Positions 1-5,193 of a DNA stretch of 24,083 bases are shown one piece after another; the first letter of the stretch is position 1; every line of letters begins with the position of its first letter. The notes below the pieces were generated by a model. It worked only from the letters and a program-made list of their open reading frames with translations, was not told the origin of the DNA and did no database searches. This stretch comes from a virus: the IMG/VR virus record IMGVR_UViG_3300010885_076060, positions 1 through 24,083 of that record. One strand, written 5' to 3'. A program made the translations under genes and the position numbers.

Positions 1-66
1 AGAGGGAAATCCACCCTACCCCCAGAGGGAAATCCACCCTACCCCCAGAGGGAAATCCACCCTACC
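1..66. repeat. Three 23-bp direct repeats (iteron-like), touching the window edge
   Basis: Units lie at 1-23, 24-46 and 47-66; the last matches for 20 bases. Each unit starts AGAGGGAAATCCACCCTACC and contains a short inverted pair AGGG/CCCT with a 7-base loop. The array may continue left of the window. It lies inside an open reading frame, yet 23 is not a multiple of 3, so each copy encodes different residues. That points to conservation of the DNA rather than of a peptide, as expected for protein-binding iterons. Confidence 0.85.
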
Positions 67-131
67 TACATATAACAGAACGCGCGCGCGTTGGAAATCT
101 AGAAGAAATAAAGAGAAAAGAAGAGAAAGAA
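1..131. other. Candidate replication origin inside the replication gene
   Basis: Three elements follow one another: the 23-bp repeats (1-66), a 14-bp palindrome with five CG steps (79-92, AACGCGCGCGCGTT), and an A-rich, nearly all-purine tract (93-131). The lambda origin has the same kind of parts (iterons, an A+T-rich stretch and a palindrome) inside the coding region of initiator gene O, though in a different order. The sequence shows the parts; origin function is inferred. The array could instead be an unrelated minisatellite or a regulatory site. Confidence 0.45.
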
Positions 132-734
132 ACCCCTACCCCTTTTTCTCAAGGCGATTCAATTTTTCCTGAAACAGAAAAATCCCCCAAAGTCACGAAT
201 GAGTTTTTGGAATCGAAGGCTCAAGAGTTTTTAGACCTTACCGCGTTGGAAGATTTAAAGCCGACAGAGATTCAACTCACCAAAACGCTTTTTAAGACTC
301 GCCTGCTTATTGTTGCGAGAGAGCATAATTTGACGCTTGATGATTTTATGGGAGCAGCGCGTCATCTTTACATTACAAAACGCCCCAAGCCAGAATACGT
401 TACTCGCCCTCACAATTTCATAGAGCGAAACAATAGAGACCACAAAAACGTTAAAGAACACCCGTGGCTGGATCACGTGGGGAAAGCAAAGCCAAAGGCT
501 GGTGAATTTCCAGAGCACTTACGTCCTGTGAATGACTTGGACAAACGATTCCAAGAGCTTGTAAAGCAGGTTTTTCCAGCTAATTTTTTAGGAAAGTTAG
601 GATGTCACCTTTTAGAATTTTCTCAAGGCGGAGAGCCATTATGGAATAATGAAATTTATATCAAAATTGAGTTTCATGGTCAGGAGGAAAAGTTGAACAC
701 CATCATCAACCAACTCAAGGAGGAATTAACATGA
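3..734 (+). CDS. Replication-type protein, C-terminal part (runs off left edge)
   Basis: This frame has no stop from the first bases of the window to TGA at 732-734. The visible part is therefore probably the C-terminal 240 or so residues of a longer protein. If translation instead began inside the window, TTG at 207 would give 175 aa. The part encoded before 207 is low-complexity and charged, like a linker. The later part contains PEYVTRPHNFIER, which resembles the conserved tail region of phage replication initiators and helicase loaders, followed by an amphipathic end. The inference of a lambda O-like or replisome-organiser protein rests on this weak resemblance and on the iteron-like repeats inside the gene. 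The stop overlaps the next gene's ATG (ATGA at 731), so the two are translationally coupled. Confidence 0.6.
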   Translation, partial: REIHPTPRGKSTLPPEGNPPYLHITERARVGNLEEIKRKEEKETPTPFSQGDSIFPETEKSPKVTNEFLESKAQEFLDLTALEDLKPTEIQLTKTLFKTRLLIVAREHNLTLDDFMGAARHLYITKRPKPEYVTRPHNFIERNNRDHKNVKEHPWLDHVGKAKPKAGEFPEHLRPVNDLDKRFQELVKQVFPANFLGKLGCHLLEFSQGGEPLWNNEIYIKIEFHGQEEKLNTIINQLKEELT

Positions 735-927
735 GCTACCTGTTTAAAGGCATGGAGGGACTGAACACGATCAATCAGGACTTGATCTACTTTGTGGCAA
801 GAAAGAGCATGTCCATAGAGACGAACTTCGACATTGTGCTTCCCCTGAAGCGTACGAGATTACACGCGAGCAATCCATTGAGGATGCCGTCATCATTAAC
901 CAAGCAAAGAGAGGAGATTTAGGATGA
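731..927 (+). pseudogene. Small phage protein gene with a one-base frameshift
   Basis: ATG 731 follows a strong ribosome site (AAGGAGG, 718-724) and overlaps the upstream stop as ATGA. Read as written, the frame ends at TAG 920-922 (63 aa), and its second half is arginine- and proline-rich without clear protein character. From 793 on, the -1 frame reads much better (for example SPEAYEITREQSIEDAV) and ends at TGA 925-927, which overlaps the next gene's ATG (924) as ATGA, like its neighbours. One extra T in the TTT run at 791-793 would join the two halves into a 65-aa protein. I infer a real deletion or a sequencing error. No classical slippery heptamer is present, so programmed frameshifting is unlikely. 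Function unknown. Confidence 0.6.
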
Positions 928-1160
928 GTCCAGAAGATGCTTTAGAAAAAGCAAGACAGCTTGAGTATGAATATCGACAAAAGCTTAGATCATGCAAGGA
1001 ACACAAAAAATTTATGAGTTTTTTAAGAAAGGGGGGGGGTAGTCAAGAGCATTGGGACGCTTACTGCAAATGGAGAGACAGCGTTTTTCTTGAGGAAAGA
1101 AAGGCATGGGAAGATGCGTATGACGAATGGGAAAAATTAACAGAGGAGACCCAACCATGA
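924..1160 (+). CDS. Small charged hypothetical protein (78 aa)
   Basis: A charged, probably helical protein rich in Glu, Lys, Trp and Tyr (QEHWDAYCKWRD, WEDAYDEWEKL), with no recognised domain. Its start is coupled to the preceding gene and its TGA (1158-1160) overlaps the next ATG (1157), so it belongs to the same run of tiny genes. A run of nine G at 1031-1039 lies in frame and encodes part of RKGGGS. Such a tract is prone to slippage, and a length change would truncate the protein. It is probably an accessory gene of the early region; function unknown. Confidence 0.65.
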   Translation: MSPEDALEKARQLEYEYRQKLRSCKEHKKFMSFLRKGGGSQEHWDAYCKWRDSVFLEERKAWEDAYDEWEKLTEETQP

Positions 1161-1378
1161 AGATACTGCTGCAATCCAAAGAAATCATCGCAAGGCGTCC
1201 TCAGTGGACTGAAAAGGCATTGCGAAAATTCGTAGAGCCTGAAGCAAAACAATATTCTGCATTCTCTCGATCTGGGAAAGGTATCCAGATTTACGATATG
1301 CAGAAAGTCCTTGAAGCCGAGAAAACACCAGAATTCATTGCCTATCAAGCCAAAAGAAAGGAAAGTGAAAATGTTTAA
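1157..1378 (+). CDS. Hypothetical protein (73 aa)
   Basis: I prefer ATG 1157 over the in-frame ATG at 1127, because 1157 overlaps the upstream TGA as ATGA and has GGAG at 1145-1148. The product begins MKILLQSKEIIARRPQWTE and is a short basic protein with conserved-looking aromatic positions (KQYSAFSRSGKGIQIYD). The segment TEKALRKFVEP...QIYDMQKVLEAEKTPEF looks like two helices with a turn and could bind nucleic acid, but no family is recognised. Its 3' end overlaps the next gene by 8 bases. Confidence 0.6.
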   Translation: MKILLQSKEIIARRPQWTEKALRKFVEPEAKQYSAFSRSGKGIQIYDMQKVLEAEKTPEFIAYQAKRKESENV

Positions 1379-1538
1379 CGAACCCAAGAGCATCCCTGAA
1401 GATTTGATACTGGAGCTTGAGGAAAGCATTGAAAAGTGCTTACGTTTGTTTGGCAAGGTCAAGCAGATCAACGAACACCATCAGGACAACGAGTATCGGG
1501 AGAGGAACAGAGATTACGAGGAAAGTATCGCGTTATGA
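1371..1538 (+). CDS. Hypothetical acidic helical protein (55 aa)
   Basis: ATG 1371 is preceded by AAAGGAAAG (1357-1365), a good ribosome site; an in-frame upstream ATG at 1311 lies well inside the preceding gene and is less likely. The product is a highly charged helix (EDLILELEESIEKCLRLFGK followed by a Glu/Arg/His-rich tail) with coiled-coil character and no recognised domain. Its TGA (1536-1538) overlaps an ATG at 1535. It belongs to the run of tiny coupled genes; function unknown. Confidence 0.55.
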   Translation: MFNEPKSIPEDLILELEESIEKCLRLFGKVKQINEHHQDNEYRERNRDYEESIAL

Positions 1539-1657
1539 TAACTCTGTTTATGCCTAGGATTAACGTAGAGCAATGGAAAAGAAGATGGAGTTGTAAATCA
1601 TCATCAAAAAGTTATACAGTCTGTACGTGCGATTTTAGAGGATGTGACTCATGCTAA
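1535..1657 (+). CDS. Doubtful 40-aa reading frame
   Basis: It starts at an ATGA overlap with the preceding stop, the local pattern of gene coupling. However, the product is Cys-, Ser- and Lys-rich (ends CTCDFRGCDSC) and lacks obvious protein character. From 1569 another frame across the same bases reads far more like a protein, so this may be a remnant or chance frame. Its stop TAA (1655-1657) overlaps ATG 1651, which opens a further 29-codon frame (to 1740) that I do not support either. Confidence 0.25.
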   Translation: MITLFMPRINVEQWKRRWSCKSSSKSYTVCTCDFRGCDSC

Positions 1658-1751
1658 CTCTTTACGCTTTCAAGCCGAAGACTGTTCGTGTAAGATTCAG
1701 GAAATTTTTAAGGAGATTGCTGGATGCACCCAGAAGATGACGGTAACTTGA
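1569..1751 (+). pseudogene. Apparently broken small gene without a start codon
   Basis: The frame from 1569 to TGA 1749-1751 has good protein character (HQKVIQSVRAILEDVTHANS, then a Cys-containing helix CKIQEIFKEIAGC), but it has no plausible start codon and follows a TAG at 1566-1568. An ATG at 1573 in the neighbouring frame reads MEKKMEL and then hits TAA at 1594. One added base near the TT at 1591-1592 would fuse it to the good frame. This is a second sign of single-base damage in the cluster. The piece encoding SVRAIL is echoed at 2064-2086 and 2121-2130. Function unknown. Confidence 0.35.
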
Positions 1752-1816
1752 TCTACCTCATTGGAGGCATAATTCTGCTGATTACCATTATCTATGTGAC
1801 AACGAGATATTTGTAG
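1724..1816 (+). CDS. Tiny single-pass membrane protein (30 aa)
   Basis: ATG 1724 follows AAGGAGA (1710-1716) at good spacing. The product is MHPEDDGN, then a strongly hydrophobic stretch of about 17 residues (LIYLIGGIILLITIIYV), and a short basic tail TTRYL. The acidic N-terminus and basic C-terminus suggest a single transmembrane helix with the tail in the cytoplasm. Small phage membrane proteins of this type include holins, antiholins and exclusion factors, but nothing here decides the role. It is too short for most gene finders, although the ribosome site and composition support it. Confidence 0.5.
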   Translation: MHPEDDGNLIYLIGGIILLITIIYVTTRYL

Positions 1817-1825
1817 GAGAAAGAA

Positions 1826-1978
1826 ATGACAGCAGATAAACTTTATGATGAGGATAAAATTTATAAAGATCAGATGGTACAGGCTTATCTTGAGATGTAT
1901 GGGGAGCGTATGCCAGGAGAGGTTGTAGTTTGCTCTAAGGAAGCTATTGTGCAGAGAGAAGAATCATCTGTAAAATAA
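1826..1978 (+). CDS. Hypothetical acidic protein (50 aa)
   Basis: ATG 1826 has AGGAGA at 1815-1820, overlapping the stop of the small membrane-protein gene, so the two are probably cotranslated. The product begins MTADKLYDEDKIYKDQMVQA and continues with a predicted helix and a short strand (GEVVVCSKEA). It contains no transmembrane stretch and no recognised domain. It is the last of the tiny genes before a gap without genes. Confidence 0.5.
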   Translation: MTADKLYDEDKIYKDQMVQAYLEMYGERMPGEVVVCSKEAIVQREESSVK

Positions 1979-2063
1979 AATGCCTTTCAATCGCTATAGG
2001 ATGAACGAGAATGATAGGTAAGGATAGTTTTGGTAGTTTGGTAAGGCAAGAGAATTAACATTG

Positions 2064-2136
2064 CTGTACGAGCGATTTTAGGGGGGTAACTAAATCTGCA
2101 AAAGGGGGGTAACTAAAAGGGCGATTTTAGGGGGGG
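2064..2136 (+). repeat. Repeated GCGATTTTAG units with G tracts
   Basis: Between genes (1979-2141) the + strand holds G tracts at 2081-2086, 2104-2109, 2119-2121 and 2130-2136. GGGGGGTAACTAAA occurs twice (from 2081 and from 2104). GCGATTTTAG precedes G tracts at 2072 and 2121, and CTGTACG-N-GCGATTTTAG also occurs upstream near 1621. The last unit lies directly before ATG 2142 and may supply a poor ribosome site. The gap therefore looks like degenerate duplicated sequence. G-quadruplex formation is conceivable, but the loops are long. Confidence 0.5.
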
Positions 2137-2141
2137 ATAAG

Positions 2142-2348
2142 ATGTTTTCGTTGGAACAATTTAAGCGATTAATGGCCGATCCAGATTTTGCTAAATTAAC
2201 CAAAATTGCCAAAAGAAATGGTTGGAAAGTTGGAATTATTCCCAGTCCTAACTACGTAGTAACTCAACAATTTAAAAATGCGATCAAAACAAAATCAAAG
2301 CCATATCGCAAAGACTGGTGGAATAGAAATGATCAACGGAAGCTATAA
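2142..2348 (+). CDS. Small basic hypothetical protein (68 aa)
   Basis: ATG 2142 is preceded by a G7 tract and GATAAG rather than a normal Shine-Dalgarno, so expression is uncertain. The product is basic (MFSLEQFKRLMADPDFAKL, then KIAKRNGWKVGII, and a Lys/Arg/Trp-rich tail) and may bind nucleic acid, but no domain is recognised. Its TAA (2346-2348) ends one base before the target duplication of the IS1595 element, so the insertion spared the gene and separated it from what lay downstream. Confidence 0.5.
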   Translation: MFSLEQFKRLMADPDFAKLTKIAKRNGWKVGIIPSPNYVVTQQFKNAIKTKSKPYRKDWWNRNDQRKL

Positions 2349-2356
2349 AAGAAAAT
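2349..2356. repeat. Left copy of the 8-bp target-site duplication
   Basis: AAGAAAAT directly flanks the left inverted repeat, and the same eight bases flank the right end at 4439-4446. Eight-base duplications are characteristic of IS1595-family insertion. The perfect copy suggests a recent, simple insertion. Confidence 0.93.
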
Positions 2357-2379
2357 CGGACTTATGTATTTTTAGACTT
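2357..2379 (+). repeat. Left terminal inverted repeat of the IS1595 element
   Basis: These 23 bases match the reverse complement of 4416-4438 exactly, starting CGGACTTATG from the outer end. The position of the 8-bp target duplication fixes the outer boundary at 2357. Confidence 0.93.
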
Positions 2380-2429
2380 GAATAATCTTTAAATCCATTG
2401 TATTCTCTTAGTTATAGGAGGATATGACC

Positions 2430-3326
2430 ATGAATATTTTCGACCTAAGCAGAAAGTTTTCTACACCAGAAAAAGCGGTAAAATATTTCGAGTCCGTCAG
2501 GTGGAAAGATAAGGTTGTTTGTCCTTATTGCAAATCTGACAAGACCTGTAAGCACAGAACAAAGATACAAAATAGGTGGCAATGCTGGAAGTGCCATAAA
2601 TCCTTTGCTGTCACAGTAGGGACAATTTTTCATGGAACGCATATTCCCCTCAACAAATGGTTTATGTTGATGGCTTTGATGCTGAACGCCAAGAAAGGTT
2701 TGTCCTCTTGCCAAGCATCAAGGGATATTGGCGTTCAACAGCGTACAGTTTGGTCGATGATGCACCGCATTAGGAAGGCGATGGAAACCGACCAAGCCCA
2801 GCTACTCAAGGACGTTGTGGAGATGGATGAGACTTACATAGGCGGGAAGCCACGAAAAGGCAAAGACAAGGACGATGATGATAAGCCCTCAAGTCCTCGT
2901 GGGCGTGGCACGAAGAAGACGCCCGTTGTTGGCATGGTAGAGCGTGGAGGAAGCGTTAAAACTGTCGTAGCTTCCAAGTACGAGCTAAAAGGCAAAGACC
3001 TGAAGAAGCTGGTACGCAAGCACATTGACCTTGAGGAAACCATCCTTGTCACGGATGAGTACAAAGGCTATCTTGGCATGAAAAACCTGATCTGTCATCT
3101 CAGCATCAACCACCAGAAAACATACGCTGAGGGCGATGTGCATACGAACACCATCGAAAGCTTTTGGGCAATCCTCAAGCGTGGTATGATCGGACAGTTT
3201 CACAAGGTGAGTAAGAAATATTTGCAAAACTACTTGCATGAGTTCGAATATCGATATAATCGAAGAAATGCAGATAATAGAGTTACGTTTGAAAATTTGT
3301 TAGGAAGAATGTGTTATGGAAAATAA
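2430..3326 (+). CDS. IS1595-family (ISXO2-like) DDE transposase
   Basis: It catalyses excision and insertion of the element. I chose ATG 2430 because AGGAGG (2416-2421) lies 8 bases upstream; ATG 2424 lies only 2 bases from it. The 298-aa product has an N-terminal zinc ribbon (CPYC at 31-34, CWKC at 52-55), then a helix-turn-helix-like region (LSSCQASRDIGVQQRTVW). The catalytic core shows the expected acidic residues: D133 in EMDETYIGG, D209 in LVTDEYKGY, and E243 in HTNTIESFWAILKRG. The charged insert KGKDKDDDDK between the first two blocks is common in the family. Length and motifs are complete, so the enzyme is probably functional. Its end overlaps the first passenger gene by 11 bases, so expression of the two is linked. 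Confidence 0.95.
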   Translation: MNIFDLSRKFSTPEKAVKYFESVRWKDKVVCPYCKSDKTCKHRTKIQNRWQCWKCHKSFAVTVGTIFHGTHIPLNKWFMLMALMLNAKKGLSSCQASRDIGVQQRTVWSMMHRIRKAMETDQAQLLKDVVEMDETYIGGKPRKGKDKDDDDKPSSPRGRGTKKTPVVGMVERGGSVKTVVASKYELKGKDLKKLVRKHIDLEETILVTDEYKGYLGMKNLICHLSINHQKTYAEGDVHTNTIESFWAILKRGMIGQFHKVSKKYLQNYLHEFEYRYNRRNADNRVTFENLLGRMCYGK

Positions 3327-3807
3327 AAACATTGAATTATATGACATGCCCACCAGAATCAAAGAGCTTGAATTCATTCAAAGTGTTATTACTAGATTAT
3401 CTGATAGACAGCAATCCATAAAATACGCTTGCTGGACATTTCTGGCTGCTATTTTTGGAGCATCTCAAGTTCTATCTGCCAGCAATTTTACTAAATTGGC
3501 TGCATTCGTTTCCAGTGCATTATTAATATGGAGCTTTCGTAAAATTGATTTAAATTTCTTAAAAATGGAAAAGCTGTATCGCATATGGTACGACTTTATC
3601 TGTTGGAAAAGAAGCGAAACCTGCCAATGGCTTTTTGAATTGAATCCTAAAAACATCAAACAAATTCTAAAGGAAGAGTCCACTGTTTTTAGTGAATTCG
3701 ATCCATCTATAATTGAGTCAGAATCAAAAAAGAGTTGGTCTCTTCCCGTTTATTTTTGGTCAGGATTTTCTATTTGTTTGTTGTACGCTATCTCCCTGCT
3801 TGTTTAG
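3316..3807 (+). CDS. Passenger small membrane protein, candidate effector of a TIR defence pair
   Basis: ATG 3316 has AGGAAG at 3302-3307 and overlaps the transposase end. The 163-aa product has EFIQSVITRL at residues 19-28, two adjacent membrane helices (about 36-53 and 60-76), a soluble middle, and a third hydrophobic stretch at the C-terminus (about 144-163). From memory, the opening motif and the layout match small membrane proteins often encoded beside DUF1863/ThsB-type TIR-like proteins, and they resemble the 2-TM SLATT effectors of defence systems. Here the neighbour is exactly such a TIR gene, overlapping tail to tail by 20 bases. A membrane-damaging effector role is inferred; an immunity or anchoring role is possible. 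Confidence 0.6.
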   Translation: MENKNIELYDMPTRIKELEFIQSVITRLSDRQQSIKYACWTFLAAIFGASQVLSASNFTKLAAFVSSALLIWSFRKIDLNFLKMEKLYRIWYDFICWKRSETCQWLFELNPKNIKQILKEESTVFSEFDPSIIESESKKSWSLPVYFWSGFSICLLYAISLLV

Positions 3808-4264
3808 CTGCTTTTTCTATCCATTTCTCGATGTTGTCATAAATACACTCATAGGCAGTAGACGCATTGCATTCTATAGATGGGTCATAGGCATTTAAGT
3901 TCATATTTACAAGACGATAAAATGGATTGTGTCCTTTAGGAGTTGTTAGCCCATTTCTGTGTTTTATTTTGTGAATAAAAATACCAAAAACACCCATTCT
4001 TCTCTCAAGGCTTCTGTCGATTTCATAACGAACCCATTTACTATCAGAAGTATCAGAGCCTATCAAAACACAAGTAACACTTGCTCCGTCAAGTTGTTCA
4101 TTTATCCAACGTTTTATGCTTTCATCAGAACTTCTTTTTACTGCTTCAATGTCTGCGTGATCCGTAAATTTTTTGTTCGTTGTCTCAAAAGTGCCAATGT
4201 TTCTGATTTGATTTACAGCCCAATTATCATCCCAACAAAAACTAAAAAATACTTTTCTAGCCAT
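3788..4264 (-). CDS. TIR-like protein, ThsB/DUF1863 (MTH538) family
   Basis: I start at the reverse-strand ATG at 4264 (MARKVFFSF, the usual start of this family), with GGAG upstream; the ATG at 4279 lacks this spacing. The 158-aa product has the first strand VFFSF (5-9), the helix KRWINEQLDG, the core VTCVLIGSDTSDSKWVRYEI (63-82) and GVFGIFIHKIK (91-101). These are the hallmark blocks of PF08937 TIR-like proteins. In Thoeris, the ThsB proteins sense phage and make a cyclic ADP-ribose-type signal. No ThsA effector is encoded here, so the overlapping membrane protein is the obvious partner candidate. Possible roles are phage exclusion for the host or element, or an unrelated nucleotide hydrolase. 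Family assignment is confident; the role is inferred. Confidence 0.85.
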   Translation of the reverse strand: MARKVFFSFCWDDNWAVNQIRNIGTFETTNKKFTDHADIEAVKRSSDESIKRWINEQLDGASVTCVLIGSDTSDSKWVRYEIDRSLERRMGVFGIFIHKIKHRNGLTTPKGHNPFYRLVNMNLNAYDPSIECNASTAYECIYDNIEKWIEKAAKQAGR

Positions 4265-4280
4265 GAATTTATACTCCATA

Positions 4281-4292
4281 CGTTACGTAACG
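4281..4292. promoter_or_regulatory. 12-bp perfect palindrome upstream of the TIR gene
   Basis: CGTTACGTAACG is a perfect dyad lying 17-28 bases ahead of the TIR gene start on the reverse strand, close to its ribosome site. It could be an operator or a small leader hairpin. The 4293-4415 stretch between it and the right inverted repeat has no gene. It contains an interrupted inverted repeat (GAGGG..GAAC at about 4353-4364 with GTTCCCTC at 4375-4382) and presumably the TIR promoter, which I cannot place. Confidence 0.4.
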
Positions 4293-4415
4293 GCTTGACG
4301 CACATGGAGCCATCGGCTATAAAATCCGTGTAGTCTACAGTTACAGTTTAGATGAGGGAGCGAACACTATATTTGTTCCCTCAAAACTCTTGTAACATAT
4401 AGAAACTAATTTTTA

Positions 4416-4438
4416 AAGTCTAAAAATACATAAGTCCG
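4416..4438 (-). repeat. Right terminal inverted repeat of the IS1595 element
   Basis: This is the exact reverse complement of 2357-2379. The element ends at 4438, directly followed by AAGAAAAT (4439-4446), the second copy of the target duplication. Confidence 0.93.
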
Positions 4439-4446
4439 AAGAAAAT
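4439..4446. repeat. Right copy of the 8-bp target-site duplication
   Basis: AAGAAAAT is identical to 2349-2356. Removing the element and one copy restores the original junction between the 68-aa gene and the region ahead of the VRR-NUC gene. The remaining 4447-4538 holds no gene. Confidence 0.93.
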
Positions 4447-4538
4447 ACCCAAGCCATAAAGACTCGGGCAAAGTTTATTAGTAACGAAAGGATAGCCACG
4501 TTGCGTGACCAGTTGTAAAACTAACACAATGTGATCAA

Positions 4539-4949
4539 ATGGCAACACGTAATTATCTTTGCGAAATCCTCATTCCAAACTACAAGCAGCCCAGAGGAAT
4601 CAAGGGGGAAGCATCCCTATCCTTTGAGATAGCAGGCTACTTGAGACAGATGTCCATAGAAGGGAAGCTGCCTTATGTGTGGTTTCATGTTCCTAATCAA
4701 TTCTCAGGACAATATCGCGGTGTATTCGGCGCAATGATGGCTTGGATGGGGAGAATATGCGGAATCCCTGATTATGCCTTTCTAGGAAAGGATGGCTGCT
4801 TTTTCATTGAGGTGAAGACAGACAAGGGAATTCAAAGCGAGAATCAAAAAATCGTTCAAAAGTGGTGTGAGGATGTGGGTGTAAAATACTGCTTGTGTCG
4901 ATCTTTGGAAGATGTTAAAAGGGTTATATTCGAGCGCACTGCTCGATAA
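4539..4949 (+). CDS. VRR-NUC domain nuclease
   Basis: This 136-aa protein has the compact VRR-NUC (PD-(D/E)xK superfamily) pattern. E30 lies in the first helix, GIPDYAF is at 75-81 with catalytic D78, FFIEVKTDKG follows with E91 and K93, and the helix starts SENQK with Q103. Stand-alone VRR-NUC proteins of this size are common in phage replication regions, where they are thought to act as structure-specific or Holliday-junction nucleases. The start ATG 4539 has no clear Shine-Dalgarno, so the start is the least certain part. The gene ends the left transcription unit; a small hairpin (CGAGC/GCTCG, 4931-4945) overlaps its end and a terminator follows. Confidence 0.88.
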   Translation: MATRNYLCEILIPNYKQPRGIKGEASLSFEIAGYLRQMSIEGKLPYVWFHVPNQFSGQYRGVFGAMMAWMGRICGIPDYAFLGKDGCFFIEVKTDKGIQSENQKIVQKWCEDVGVKYCLCRSLEDVKRVIFERTAR

Positions 4950-5010
4950 GGGTGCAGGTTAAGTCCTCATCCTACATCATCCAGAGGTGAAGCCTCCCTG
5001 TTAAACTTTA

Positions 5011-5036
5011 TCCCCCTTAATCGGGGGATTTTTTTT
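5011..5036 (+). terminator. Rho-independent terminator after the VRR-NUC gene
   Basis: The stem TCCCCC (5011-5016) pairs with GGGGGA (5023-5028) around a 6-base loop and is followed by eight T (5029-5036). It closes the left transcription unit. Upstream, 4950-5010 holds only a small hairpin GAGG/CCTC (4984-4996). In a P22-like phage, late transcription would need antitermination or a separate promoter past this point. Confidence 0.88.
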
Positions 5037-5046
5037 GAAATAAATC

Positions 5047-5193
5047 ATGAAAAAAGAAGAAGTCATCAATAAGAAAGGTATTGTGTCTAAAATGCAGTCT
5101 TTTCTTGACTTGTGGGAGAGAACGAAAGATATTCAGTATTATTATGAATACCAAAAATATTTCAAACAGTTGAAACATGAAGTTGATCAGTGA
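5047..5193 (+). CDS. Hypothetical charged helical protein (48 aa)
   Basis: ATG 5047 begins just after the terminator. The product is MKKEEVINKKGIVSK, then a helix rich in aromatic residues (QYYYEYQKYFKQL). It is highly charged, with no membrane stretch and no known domain. No good Shine-Dalgarno is visible, since the T run of the terminator lies where it would be. It overlaps the next gene by 17 bases in another frame, which argues for coupling but also leaves room for it being a chance frame. Confidence 0.4.
   Translation: MKKEEVINKKGIVSKMQSFLDLWERTKDIQYYYEYQKYFKQLKHEVDQ

Larger units (their letters stand above)
2357..4438. mobile_element. IS1595-family transposon with two passenger genes (2082 bp)
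   Basis: The ends are 23-bp perfect inverted repeats (2357-2379 and 4416-4438, outer end CGGACTTATGTATTT), flanked by a perfect 8-bp duplication AAGAAAAT. Inside are an ISXO2-type transposase, a small membrane-protein gene whose start overlaps the transposase end, and a convergent TIR-like gene. Plain IS1595 members are about half this size. Members carrying passenger genes are known in the family, so this is an IS with cargo. It inserted immediately after the stop of a small phage gene. Intact ends and transposase suggest it could still be active. Confidence 0.93.

Noticed and set aside
1-66. CRISPR array at the left edge
   Set aside because: The 23-bp units are directly adjacent, without spacers, and lie in an open reading frame.
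3959-4333. Forward 124-codon frame over the TIR gene
   Set aside because: It is the complement of a gene with clear TIR-family motifs; its composition is typical of an antisense frame.
4353-4382. Inverted repeat GAGGG..GAAC / GTTCCCTC as a terminator
   Set aside because: The stem has a three-base bulge and no T run follows on either strand.
4950-5010. tRNA-like or riboswitch-like fold (GGTTAAGTCC and small stems)
   Set aside because: The stems do not form a cloverleaf, there is no acceptor stem or CCA end, and no known riboswitch consensus is recognised. Only the terminator just downstream is supported.
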